NCBI RefSeq assembly: GCF_001953885.1 | Contig: NZ_MQUS01000002.1 | Coordinates: 248,001 to 312,000, forward strand | DNA length: 64,000 nt | Direction of reading: 5' to 3' | Source: Streptomyces sp. IMTB 2501 | Lineage (GTDB): Bacteria > Actinomycetota > Actinomycetes > Streptomycetales > Streptomycetaceae | Part shown: in pieces, positions 36,849-45,908 of the stretch | How the letters are laid out: each line of letters begins with the position of its first letter | Position numbering within the stretch: position 1 is the first letter of the stretch | Position numbers and translations under genes: made by a program | Notes under the pieces: generated by a model | Database searches by the model: none | What the model saw: the letters and a program-made list of their open reading frames with translations, nothing else | Told to the model about the DNA's origin: nothing

Positions 36849-37259
36849 TCACACCTTGCGGTAGCCGTACGCCTCCGTCGCCGCTGCCTCGACCGCGTCC
36901 AGGTCGGCACCGGTGGCGGCGGTGACCACCGCGGCCACCGCGCCCTCCAGGAACGGCGCGTCCACCAGCCGTGTGCCGTCCGGCAGTTCGTCGCCCTCGG
37001 CGAGCAGCGCCTTCACGGTGAGCACGGCACTGCCGAGGTCGGTGAGCACCGCGACGCCGACACCCCGGTCCACCGCGGCCGCCGCCGCGGAGATCAGTTC
37101 GGCGCTGGTGCCGAGCCCGCCGCCCGCGGTGCCGCCGGCCGGAGCCACGGGCACCGCCGGAGCCCCGCCCGCCAGCCGCTTCGCCAGCTCGGCGACCGAG
37201 GCGGCCACCTCCGCGCTGTGCGACACCAGTACGATCCCGACCAGCTTCCCGTCGCTCAC
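36849..37259 (-). CDS. dhaM: Dihydroxyacetone kinase phosphotransfer subunit DhaM (EIIA-Man-like)
   Basis: A 136-residue protein of the EIIA-mannose fold that passes phosphate from HPr to the ADP bound on DhaL. The phosphorylated His is in VGIVLVSHSAEVA, near the N terminus; VAVLTDLGSAVLTVK is the other conserved block. It lacks the HPr and EI-like domains fused to E. coli DhaM, as in other Gram-positives. GTG 37259 lies just after the dhaL stop, with 2 bases between. Confidence 0.93.
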   Translation of the reverse strand: MSDGKLVGIVLVSHSAEVAASVAELAKRLAGGAPAVPVAPAGGTAGGGLGTSAELISAAAAAVDRGVGVAVLTDLGSAVLTVKALLAEGDELPDGTRLVDAPFLEGAVAAVVTAATGADLDAVEAAATEAYGYRKV

Positions 37260-37261
37260 CG

Positions 37262-37861
37262 TCAGCCCTCCGCCGCTTCTTCGAGCGCGGCGATCAGCAG
37301 CGCCGACGAGGTGGCGCCCGGGTCCTGGTGCCCGATGCTGCGCTCGCCGAGATAACTCGCCCGGCCCTTGCGGGCCTGCAGCGGGGTGGTGGCCACCGCG
37401 CCCTCCTCGGCGGCGGTCCGCGCGGCGGCGAAACCGTCGGCGAGCGCGTCCACGGCGGGCGCCAGGGCGTCGATCATGGTCTTGTCGCCGGGGGCCGCCC
37501 CGCCGAGCGCCATCACCCCGTCCACGCCCTCGCGCAGCGCCGCGGCCAACTGCTCGGCACCGACCTCTGGAGCATCGCCGAGCGCCTTGCCGGTCCGGCG
37601 CAGCAGCGTGCCGTACAGCGGCCCGGACGCGCCGCCGACCGTCGAGATGAGCTGCCGGCCGGCCAGGGTCAGCACGGCGCCGGGGGTGCCCGGCGCCTCC
37701 TTCTCCAGGGCGGCCGTCACGGCCCTGAAACCGCGCTGCAGATTGCTGCCGTGATCGGCGTCCCCGATGGGCGAGTCGAGGGCGGTCAGGTGCTCCGCCT
37801 CACGGTCGACGGACGCGGCGGTCGCCGCCATCCAGCGGCGGAAGAAGTCGGCGTCGAGCAC
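37262..37861 (-). CDS. dhaL: Dihydroxyacetone kinase ADP-binding subunit DhaL
   Basis: A 199-residue helical-barrel protein that holds ADP as a fixed cofactor in the PTS-type dihydroxyacetone kinase. The Mg-binding Asp cluster is intact in SPIGDADHGSNLQRGF, and TVGGASGPLYGTLL is the nucleotide-binding loop. GTG 37861 follows GGAGATCCA. It lies between dhaK and dhaM in the standard order. Confidence 0.95.
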   Translation of the reverse strand: MLDADFFRRWMAATAASVDREAEHLTALDSPIGDADHGSNLQRGFRAVTAALEKEAPGTPGAVLTLAGRQLISTVGGASGPLYGTLLRRTGKALGDAPEVGAEQLAAALREGVDGVMALGGAAPGDKTMIDALAPAVDALADGFAAARTAAEEGAVATTPLQARKGRASYLGERSIGHQDPGATSSALLIAALEEAAEG

Positions 37862-37924
37862 TGGATCTCCTTGCGTGACAGGGGTGTTGACCGGCGTGGT
37901 GCGCGTGTCGCCTCGTTCGCCCTA

Positions 37925-38917
37925 TCACATCCCCCAGCGCAGCGCCGGGGTCTTCACCGGCGCGTCCCACAGCCGCAGCAGCTCCTCGTCGACCTGGCAG
38001 AGCGTCACCGAGGCGCCCGCCATGTCCAGCGAGGTGACGTAGTTGCCGACGAGCGTGCGAGCCACGGCCACCCCACGCTCGCTGAGCACCCGCTGCACCT
38101 CGGCGTTGAAGCCGAACAGCTCCAGCAGCGGAGTGGCGCCCATGCCGTTGACCAGCACCAGCACGGGATTGCGCGGCGGCAGGTCCTCCAGGATCGTGTT
38201 CACCGCGAAGTCGGCGATCTCCCCGGAGGTCATCATCGCCCGCCGCTCGCGGCCCGGCTCGCCGTGGATGCCGATACCCAACTCCAGCTCGCCGTCCGGC
38301 AGATCGAAGGTCGGGGTGCCCTTCGCCGGCGTCGTACAGGCGCTGAGGGCCACGCCGAAGCTGCGCGAGTTCTCGTTCACCTGGCGGCCGATGGCCTCGA
38401 CCCGCTCCAGCGGCTGCCCCTCGGCGGCCGCGGCGCCCGCGATCTTCTCCACGAACAGGGTCGCACCGGTGCCGCGCCGGCCGGCCGTGTAGAGGCTGTC
38501 GGTGACCGCCACGTCGTCGTTCACCAGCACCTTGGCGACCTGGATTCCCTCGTCCTCGGCCAGTTCGGCCGCCATGTCGAAGTTCAGTACGTCACCGGTG
38601 TAGTTCTTCACGACGAACAGCACCCCGGCGCCGCTGTCCACGGCGGCCGCGGCACGTGCCATCTGGTCCGGCACCGGTGAGGTGAACACCTCGCCGGGAC
38701 ACGCGGCCGAGAGCATCCCCGGGCCGACGAACCCGCCGTGCAGCGGCTCGTGTCCCGACCCGCCGCCGGACACCAGCGCGACCTGCCCGGCCACCGGAGC
38801 GTCCCGGCGGACGATCACCCGGTTCTCCACGTCCACGGTCAGGTCGGGATACGCGGCCGCCATCCCACGCAGCGCGTCCGCCACGACGGTCTCGGGCACG
38901 TTGATCAGCATCTTCAT
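37925..38917 (-). CDS. dhaK: Dihydroxyacetone kinase substrate-binding subunit DhaK
   Basis: A 330-residue subunit that binds dihydroxyacetone covalently through a His and receives phosphate from DhaL. SGGGSGHEPLHGGFVG and the substrate His in LGIGIHGEPG (about residue 215) are intact, as is VLVNGMGATPLLEL near the C terminus. ATG 38917 has GGAGGTACCC ahead. With dhaL and dhaM it makes dihydroxyacetone phosphate from PEP-derived phosphate. Confidence 0.95.
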   Translation of the reverse strand: MKMLINVPETVVADALRGMAAAYPDLTVDVENRVIVRRDAPVAGQVALVSGGGSGHEPLHGGFVGPGMLSAACPGEVFTSPVPDQMARAAAAVDSGAGVLFVVKNYTGDVLNFDMAAELAEDEGIQVAKVLVNDDVAVTDSLYTAGRRGTGATLFVEKIAGAAAAEGQPLERVEAIGRQVNENSRSFGVALSACTTPAKGTPTFDLPDGELELGIGIHGEPGRERRAMMTSGEIADFAVNTILEDLPPRNPVLVLVNGMGATPLLELFGFNAEVQRVLSERGVAVARTLVGNYVTSLDMAGASVTLCQVDEELLRLWDAPVKTPALRWGM

Positions 38918-40022
38918 GGGTACCTCCGGGTGAGGCCGACAGATGGGCCTCGGACAAGTGTCTTAGCTGGTCAGGCTGGGTAAGGTCAGTTCTCGATCTT
39001 GGCGGTCCATGGCGGGCGGAAGCGGGTTCCGGCGGTCCTGATGCTGACTCAATGCTGACTTTCCTGACAGGACATCAGGTATCCCCTGGTGGTCGGTGGC
39101 GCTACGGTCGGAACCCTGCTGTCGGCAGTATCGACCTTGCGGCAGTGAAGGTCACGTGGAGTGGAGTAGATGCCTGCGGATGCCTCCTGGTGCCGTTGGC
39201 CGGCCACAGGTCGGTGTCGGTGCTACCGGCGATCTTGACGCGGACATGATGCTCGCTGGTCCGGCTTCGCAGCGGAATGAAGGACTGGCGTCATGACGGC
39301 GGCATGGGGCCTCTGACGCGTAAATAGGTGCAGGTCAGGACGGTGGCGGGTAGATCTGGGTGCCCGTCGGCCGTAGTGGTCGCCGGGTGTCCGGGTTCTG
39401 GGTGTCAGCCTCAGTCCTCGATCGGGAGGAGAGTGGACGGTCTGCGGCGGCACGAAGGAGGGGGGCGGACCAGGCCTTGGGCGCCGAGCCGGGCCATCCA
39501 GGCCGCGTCCAGGACGTCCGTCTTGCGGCCCGGCGGATTCCTGGCCTGCCGGGCCTTGTCCGGGATTACATTCACTTCCTCGGCCGGCATTGACGTGTAC
39601 CTGGACGCCGCAGTCATCACGAGGCGTCACGGAAGGAAGCGGCGACGGCACACAAGGCGCCTTCGGGTGCCTCCACCGGGCGGGGCGCGCCCCCAGCGAA
39701 ACTCCGTCGCTGTTTCCGCAGGTCAGTGGTGCTCGGCACGGCTTCCGGTCAGTGAACCGTCAGCATCGGTCGCAGCTGGCTCGATCAGTACAGCCGCCCC
39801 AGCCGGTCGCAGGGCTCACCGGACTCTTGCGGGGCACCTGGGGGACCGTCAAGCGGGTGACTCGCCCGCTCCGTCATCGCGGGGAACCAAGGGAATAGGG
39901 GCCAATCGCCGATTCTCCTCGTAGGGTTGAATCAATGAGGTAAGTGGCACATTGTCATCTCTCCGGACAAACTGATTCCGCCGGTTCTTGATCAGGAACA
40001 TCCACGTCCTTCAGGAGATCGC
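38918..40022. other. Gene-poor, degenerate region upstream of the polyamino-acid cluster
   Basis: A 1.1-kb stretch with no intact gene, noticeably less GC-biased than its flanks. It contains a tandem atgctgac motif (39040-39056), an IS110 transposase remnant (about 39430-39620) and a 6-bp stem agcggg/cccgct (39852-39870). The last 60 bases hold the ribosome site (CAGGAG) of the carrier-Pls-like gene. I see no clear promoter hexamers. Confidence 0.6.
39430..39620 (-). pseudogene. IS110-family transposase remnant
   Basis: The minus strand encodes DKARQARNPPGRKTDVLDAA and WMARLGAQGLVRPP, clearly matching the PGRKTDVxDAAWLAxLxxxGLxRPSF block of IS110/IS1111 DEDD transposases. The frame breaks after this, and PSFVPPQ continues in another frame. 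Both ends of the transposase are missing. It is a decayed insertion-sequence fragment next to the cluster. Confidence 0.75.
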
Positions 40023-42602
40023 ATGGTGGAGCAGTCCTTCGAGGCCGTTTCGGAGCCGGACGAACCTGCCGTCGCCCTGAGCGGCACCGGCCCCAGCAGG
40101 GCGGAGACCGAGCGGAGGCTCGCGCAGACACTGGCCGACCTCCTGGGCGCCGAGCGCGTTTCGGTCGACAGCCACTTCTTCACCGACCTCGGCGCCAACT
40201 CCCTGGTCATGGCCCAGTTCTGCGCGCGGACGCGGAAGACAGCGGATCTGCCGTCCCCGTCCATGAGGGACATCTACCAGTACCCCACGATCCAAAGCCT
40301 GGCGGCGGCCCTCGGGGAGGCCGCTCCCGCTTCTGTCGATCCGGCGTTCGCTTCGCCGGCGCCTATGCCGTCGTCGGCCTCGGAGAGGCGCGGGACACGG
40401 TGGAACCATCTTCTCTGCGGAACGTTCCAGTTGCTGGTCTTCCTGGGCTACTCCCTGGTCTCCGGGTTCGTCACCGCCGCGGGTTACGAGTGGATCGCCA
40501 CCGGTTCGGGCCTGGCCGACGTCTACCTGCGGTCGCTCCTGTTCGGAGGCATCGGGTTCGTCGCGCTGTGCGCGTTCCCGGTCGTCGCGAAATGGCTTCT
40601 CATCGGCCGTTGGCGACCCGGTGAGTTCCCCGTCTGGGGCCTGACGTATCTGCGCTTCTGGGTCGTCAAGGCGCTGCTTCACGCCAATCCGATGGTCTTC
40701 CTCACCGGGACGCCGCTGTACGTGCTGTATCTGCGGGCCCTCGGCGCGCGGATCGGCAAGGGAGTCACGATCCTGTCCCCCTCCGTCCCGGTCTGCACCG
40801 ACCTGCTGACCATCGGCGCGGGCACGGTCATCCGCAAGGACTCGTTCTTCCTCGGCTACCGGGCCCATGCGGGACACATCCAGACCGGCCGGATCACGTT
40901 CGGCCGCGATGTCTTCGTCGGCGAGAAGACCGTCCTGGACATCGACACGTCGATGGGTCACGGTGCCCAGCTCGGCCACGCGTCCGCGCTGCACCGCGGC
41001 CAGGCGGTCCCCGACGGTGAGCACTGGCACGGATCTCCGGCCGAGCCCACACAGACCGACTACGTCAGGGTCGCTCCGGCCCGATGCGGCACCGCGCGCC
41101 GGGCCTGGTTCGGCCTCGGCACCCTGGTGCAGCTGTTCCTGCTGTACATCCCGCTGGTCGTCGGCGGGGCGTACATGCTGTTCACCGAGGTACCGGCGAT
41201 CGGCAAGCGACTCGACCCGCAGACGGCCGCACTGTCCCGGTCGGAACTGCTCTCCGACGCGCTGGAGCTCTCCCTCGTGCTGTTCTTCGGATGCTTCGCC
41301 CTGGGGCTGGTGGCCCTGTACACCGTTCCGCGTCTGCTGGGTCTGGCCGTCAGGCCCGACAAGGTCTATCCGCTCTACGGATTCCACTACGCGCTGCAAC
41401 GGGCCACGGCTCGCATGACGAACATCAGGTTCTTCGCCTGGCTCTTCGGTGACAGCTCCTACATCGTGCACTACCTCCGCGGACTCGGGTACGACTTGTC
41501 ACGGGTCGAGCAGACCGGGTCGAACTTCGGCACCGAAGTGCAGCACGAGACGCCGCTTCTGGTCTCCGTCGGTACCGGAACGATGGTCGCCGACGGACTC
41601 TCGATCATGAACGCCGACTTCTCCAGTACGTCCTTCCGGCTGTCCCGGGTGTCGATCGGGCCGCACAACTTCCTGGGCAACAACATCGCCTATCCGGCAG
41701 GCGGCAGGACGGGGGACGACTGCCTGCTCGCGACGAAGGTGATGATCCCCCTCGACGGCGAGGTCCGTGAAGGTGTGGGGCTCCTCGGCTCACCGTGCTT
41801 CGAGATCCCCCGGTCGGTGGACCGTGACGCACGGTTCGACCATCTCAGGACGGGTGACACCCTCCGCCGCCGGCTAGCCGCGAAGAACCGCTACAACCTT
41901 CGCTCCATGCTGCTCATGCTGTTCGTGCGCTGGCTGCACACCTTCGCGCTCACCCTGTTCGCTCTCGCCTCCGTGGACCTGTACGGCGTGGTCGGACACG
42001 TGGTGATCGCCGGATACCTGGCGATCACGCTCGCCTTCTCCACCGCGTACTTCATCCTGCTGGAGCGTTGCATCACGTCGTTCCGTGCGCTGCGTCCCCG
42101 GTTGTGCTCCATCTACGACCCGTACTTCTGGTGGCACGAGCGGCTGTGGAAGGTGCCGGACCACTTCCTCAACGTCTTCAACGGAACCCCTTTCAAGAGC
42201 CTGGTCTGGCGGCTGCTGGGCGTGCGCATCGGCAGCAGGGTCTTCGACGACGGCTGCTATCTGACCGAGCGGACGCTCGCCACCATCGGCGACGAGTGCA
42301 CCCTCAACGCCGGCAGCAAGATCCAGTGCCACTCGCAGGAGGACGGCACCTTCAAGTCCGACGGCACCACACTCGGCGCCGGCTGCACGCTGGGCGTCGG
42401 CGCCCATGTGCACTACGGCGTGACCATGGGCGACGGCTCGGTGCTGGCACCCGATTCCTTCCTCATGAAGGGAGAGGAAGTCCCCCGGAACGCACAGTGG
42501 GGCGGCAATCCCGCGGTGGACATGCCGGAGAGCGGGGGCCGGTCCATCGGAACCGGCCGGGCAACGTCATCAGCCAACGCCACTGCGGCGACCGTGAGTT
42601 GA
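40023..42602 (+). CDS. Carrier-domain protein fused to Pls-type membrane peptide-bond synthase (no adenylation domain)
   Basis: An 859-residue membrane protein. Residues about 25-105 form a peptidyl carrier domain with the phosphopantetheine site S60 in DLGANSLVMAQF. The rest repeats the pattern two TM helices then a soluble left-handed-beta-helix-like domain three times: TMs about 125-190, domain 1 about 220-345; TMs 357-440, domain 2 about 465-610; TMs 630-690, domain 3 about 690-835. This is the layout of epsilon-poly-L-lysine synthetase (Pls) after its A-T part. Here the A domain is absent and must act in trans; the next gene supplies one. The protein probably joins aminoacyl units and passes the chain outward. 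ATG 40023 follows CAGGAG. Confidence 0.85.
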   Translation: MVEQSFEAVSEPDEPAVALSGTGPSRAETERRLAQTLADLLGAERVSVDSHFFTDLGANSLVMAQFCARTRKTADLPSPSMRDIYQYPTIQSLAAALGEAAPASVDPAFASPAPMPSSASERRGTRWNHLLCGTFQLLVFLGYSLVSGFVTAAGYEWIATGSGLADVYLRSLLFGGIGFVALCAFPVVAKWLLIGRWRPGEFPVWGLTYLRFWVVKALLHANPMVFLTGTPLYVLYLRALGARIGKGVTILSPSVPVCTDLLTIGAGTVIRKDSFFLGYRAHAGHIQTGRITFGRDVFVGEKTVLDIDTSMGHGAQLGHASALHRGQAVPDGEHWHGSPAEPTQTDYVRVAPARCGTARRAWFGLGTLVQLFLLYIPLVVGGAYMLFTEVPAIGKRLDPQTAALSRSELLSDALELSLVLFFGCFALGLVALYTVPRLLGLAVRPDKVYPLYGFHYALQRATARMTNIRFFAWLFGDSSYIVHYLRGLGYDLSRVEQTGSNFGTEVQHETPLLVSVGTGTMVADGLSIMNADFSSTSFRLSRVSIGPHNFLGNNIAYPAGGRTGDDCLLATKVMIPLDGEVREGVGLLGSPCFEIPRSVDRDARFDHLRTGDTLRRRLAAKNRYNLRSMLLMLFVRWLHTFALTLFALASVDLYGVVGHVVIAGYLAITLAFSTAYFILLERCITSFRALRPRLCSIYDPYFWWHERLWKVPDHFLNVFNGTPFKSLVWRLLGVRIGSRVFDDGCYLTERTLATIGDECTLNAGSKIQCHSQEDGTFKSDGTTLGAGCTLGVGAHVHYGVTMGDGSVLAPDSFLMKGEEVPRNAQWGGNPAVDMPESGGRSIGTGRATSSANATAATVS

Positions 42603-42615
42603 GGAAGGCAATTCG

Positions 42616-45600
42616 ATGGGAACGCGAGTGGATCCGGACCGGGAGTTCTGGAGCCGGGTACTGACGGCCGGCGGTGTCACCACGGTGCCACGGTGGGTTC
42701 GGGAGCCGGTTCCCGGAGCAGCCGACCACGAGATGCCGGTGCCGGACGACGTGACGGAGGCGGTGCGTGAACTGGTCCGGCACCGCGGAGCGCCGGTCAG
42801 CGCGCTGATGCTGGCCGCACACCTCAAGGTGATGGCCGTGCTGTCCGGCGAGCCGGAGGTGGTCACGGGGTACACCACCGGTGTGCGCGGCGAGCCCCTG
42901 CCGTGCCGGGCGGCCGTCCCCGCGGGATCCTGGCAGGCCCTGCTGACGGCAGCCCAGCACGCCGAGGCGGAGGCTCTGGAGCACCGGGAGTTCCCGGTGG
43001 AGAAGCTACGGCGGGAACTCGGACTGACGGAGCCGCCGTACGAGGTCGTGTTCGGTCCCATCGGAGCAGACGAGACCCACGCCGACGACGGCGTCCTGCA
43101 CGTGCGCTGGTCCGACCGGGGCGGACATCTGACGCTGCGCCTGCGGTACCGCACGGACGTGCTGGACGCCGCGGCGGTGGCACGTATCGGCGGCTACCAC
43201 CTGACGGCGCTGCGGCTCGTGACGGCGGATCCGGACGCCGACCACACGCGGCAGAGCCTGCTGTCGGCCGACGAGGTGCAGGAGCAACTGGAAGGTCTGG
43301 CAGGGCCCCGCCGGCCGCTGCCCGACGCGCGGGCACACGAACTGTTCGAGCAGCGGGTGCGGGCGCATCCACAGGCCGTGGCGGTCGTACACGGCGAGCA
43401 CCAGTGGACGTACGGCGAGCTCGACCGGCGCGCGAACACGCTGGCGCGAGCGCTGCTGGCGAGGGGCCTGGGCCGGGAAGACGTGGTCGCCGTCGTCACC
43501 GAGCGCAACCTCGACTGGCCGGCAGCGGTGCTGGCGGTGTTCAAGGCGGGCGGCGCGTACCTGCCGATCGAGCCGCACTTCCCGGCGGGCCGGATCGCGG
43601 CGACGCTGTCGCGAGCGGGGTGCCGACTGGTCCTCACCGAATCCGGCAGCACCCACACCCTCGACCAGGCGCTGGCCACCCTGCCGGGAGTCGAGAAGCT
43701 GCTGGTCGACACGGCGTACGCCGAACCGCACGCCGACGACGGCCTCGGCGTTCAGGTCGACCCCGGTCAACTCGCCTACGTCTACTTCACGTCCGGCTCC
43801 ACCGGCGAGCCGAAGGGGGCGATGTGCGAGCACGCGGGGATGCTCAACCATCTCCACGCCAAGATCGACGACCTGGCGATCGATGAGGGGTGCGTGGTGG
43901 CGCAGACGGCCCCGCAGTGCTTCGACATCTCCCTGTGGCAGCTCCTGGCCGCGCTGCTGGTCGGCGGGCGGACCCTGCTGGTCGAGCAGGACGTGATCAC
44001 GGACGTGGAGCGGTTCGTCGACACACTGGAGCGCGGCCGGGCCGGCGTGGCGCAGGTCGTGCCGTCCTATCTGGAGGTCGTCGTCTCGTATCTGGAGCAG
44101 CATCCGCGTACGTTGCCGGACCTGCGATGTGTGTCGGTGACCGGCGAGGCGCTGAAACGGGAACTGGCCCAGCGCTGGTTCGCGGTACAGCCGGGCATCG
44201 GGCTGCTCAACGCCTACGGGCTGACGGAGACGTCGGACGACACCAACCACGAGATCCTGCACGGAGTGCCCGACCGGGTCCTGCTCGGGCGGCCGGTCAA
44301 CAACGTGCGCGTGTACGTCGTGGATGAGCATCTGTCGTTGGTACCGCTCGGCGCCCCAGGGCTGATCGCGTTCTCCGGTGTCTGCGTGGGCCGGGGGTAC
44401 GTCAATGATCCCGAGCGGACCCGGGAGGCGTACCGGACGGACCCGTACCGGCCAGGTGAACGGCTCTACATGGGCGGGGACTGGGGGCGCTGGCACCCCG
44501 GGGGCAAGCTGGAGTTCCTCGGCCGCCGGGACAGTCAGGTCAAGATCCGCGGCTTCCGGATCGAGATCGGCGAGATCGAGAACTGCCTGCTGCGGGTGGA
44601 CGGAGTGCGGGACGGCGCGGTGGTCGTCGCCGAGCGGTCCGGCGGCGGCAAGCAGCTGATCGCCTTCTACTCCGGCAGCCGGCGGCAGCCGGAGGCACTG
44701 CGCGAGGCCCTCGGCACGGCGCTGCCCGCCTACATGGTCCCGTCGGCCTTCCACTGGCAGGACAGCCTTCCGCTGACCGCCAACGGCAAGATCGACCGAA
44801 AGGCCCTGACCGGACTTGCCGAAGCGTCGGCGCCGGAAAGGGAGGCGGGGAACGAGGCCGGCCCGCTCAGCCCGACCGAGCGGAGGCTGGCCGCGGCCTG
44901 GGCCGAGCTGCTGGGGTTGCCCGAGCAGCAGATTTGCCGCTCGGACCACTTCTTCGATTCCGGTGGTACTTCCCTGACCGCGGTCAGACTCACCCTCGCG
45001 CTCGACCGCGTGGTGTCCCTGAGGGACATCACCCGGCACCCGGTGCTCGCCGACCTGGCCGCCCTCATCGACGGCACGGCCCGGCAGCGCCCAGGGCTGC
45101 TGCTACCCCTGTCGGACGGCGGCGGTGTGCCGGAGTGCGCGTTGGTGTGCTTCCCCTACGCAGGCGGCAACGCGGTCAACTACCAGCCGATGGCGAGCGT
45201 GTTGGCGGGCCCCGGAGTGGCGGTCCTCGCCGTGGACCTCCCCGGTCACAACCTGGCCGCACCCCCCGAGCCGTTCGCGTCGATCGAGCAGGTGGCCGAG
45301 CAGGTCGCCGCCGAGATCACGGCGCGCGGCCTGACCCGGGTCATGCTGTGGGGCCATTCCTCGGGCGCCGCGCCTGCCATGGAGACAGCCCGGAGACTCC
45401 TGCAGCGAGGCGTGCGCGTGACGCGGGTGTTCCTCGGTGCGCACCTGCTCGGTACGGCCACCGACCGGCACACGGCCATCGGCGAACTCGACAGCCGCAG
45501 CGACGCCGAGATCGCGGCGCGGCTGACCGCGGACACCGGCTACACGGAACTGGCGGAGCTGAACGAGCGGCACGCCGAACACATCGGTGCGGCCTACCGG

Positions 45601-45867
45601 CACGACTGTCTCGGCGCACACCGCTACTTCCGCGAGGCCCTCGAAGCGCCGCCGCGGGTGAGGCTCTCCGTGCCGGTCACGGTCGTCGTCGCCGCCGACG
45701 ACCCGCACACCGCCGGCTACGCCGACCACCACAGGGACTGGCTGCTCCTGGCCGAACATGTCGATCTGCACGAGCTCGCCGACGGCGGCCACTACTTCCC
45801 CCGTACCCGCCCGGCCGAGGCGGCACAGGCCGTCCTGAGCACCGTCGTACCACTTGCCTCCTCCTGA
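42616..45867 (+). CDS. NRPS: partial condensation - adenylation - carrier - thioesterase
   Basis: A 1083-residue NRPS. Residues 1-215 match only the C-terminal half of a condensation domain; HHxxxDG is absent. The A domain (about 235-735) has VYFTSGSTGEPKG, NAYGLTETS, YMGGDWGRW, KIRGFRIEIGEIE and NGKIDRK. Aligned by hand to GrsA, its pocket reads D437 I438 W441 Q480 S507 T509 A533 D541 D542 plus Lys, close to the Dab code DIWELTADDK. A carrier domain (S786 in DSGGTSLTAV) and a thioesterase (about 820-1083; GHSSGA with S915; late His in DGGHYFPR) follow. The neighbouring Dap genes make L-2,3-diaminopropionate the likely substrate. It starts 13 bases after the previous gene. Confidence 0.88.
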   Translation: MGTRVDPDREFWSRVLTAGGVTTVPRWVREPVPGAADHEMPVPDDVTEAVRELVRHRGAPVSALMLAAHLKVMAVLSGEPEVVTGYTTGVRGEPLPCRAAVPAGSWQALLTAAQHAEAEALEHREFPVEKLRRELGLTEPPYEVVFGPIGADETHADDGVLHVRWSDRGGHLTLRLRYRTDVLDAAAVARIGGYHLTALRLVTADPDADHTRQSLLSADEVQEQLEGLAGPRRPLPDARAHELFEQRVRAHPQAVAVVHGEHQWTYGELDRRANTLARALLARGLGREDVVAVVTERNLDWPAAVLAVFKAGGAYLPIEPHFPAGRIAATLSRAGCRLVLTESGSTHTLDQALATLPGVEKLLVDTAYAEPHADDGLGVQVDPGQLAYVYFTSGSTGEPKGAMCEHAGMLNHLHAKIDDLAIDEGCVVAQTAPQCFDISLWQLLAALLVGGRTLLVEQDVITDVERFVDTLERGRAGVAQVVPSYLEVVVSYLEQHPRTLPDLRCVSVTGEALKRELAQRWFAVQPGIGLLNAYGLTETSDDTNHEILHGVPDRVLLGRPVNNVRVYVVDEHLSLVPLGAPGLIAFSGVCVGRGYVNDPERTREAYRTDPYRPGERLYMGGDWGRWHPGGKLEFLGRRDSQVKIRGFRIEIGEIENCLLRVDGVRDGAVVVAERSGGGKQLIAFYSGSRRQPEALREALGTALPAYMVPSAFHWQDSLPLTANGKIDRKALTGLAEASAPEREAGNEAGPLSPTERRLAAAWAELLGLPEQQICRSDHFFDSGGTSLTAVRLTLALDRVVSLRDITRHPVLADLAALIDGTARQRPGLLLPLSDGGGVPECALVCFPYAGGNAVNYQPMASVLAGPGVAVLAVDLPGHNLAAPPEPFASIEQVAEQVAAEITARGLTRVMLWGHSSGAAPAMETARRLLQRGVRVTRVFLGAHLLGTATDRHTAIGELDSRSDAEIAARLTADTGYTELAELNERHAEHIGAAYRHDCLGAHRYFREALEAPPRVRLSVPVTVVVAADDPHTAGYADHHRDWLLLAEHVDLHELADGGHYFPRTRPAEAAQAVLSTVVPLASS

Positions 45868-45908
45868 GACCCGTCGCATCCCGGGCGGTCGACCGAAAGG
45901 AATTCGAA

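Noticed and set aside
39052..39249. 65-residue plus-strand open frame in the decayed region
   Set aside because: No recognisable motif or ribosome site; it lies in DNA that otherwise holds only fragments.
39852..39870. Small stem agcggg/cccgct as a terminator before the polymer cluster
   Set aside because: Only six base pairs, and no gene ends nearby; too weak to call.
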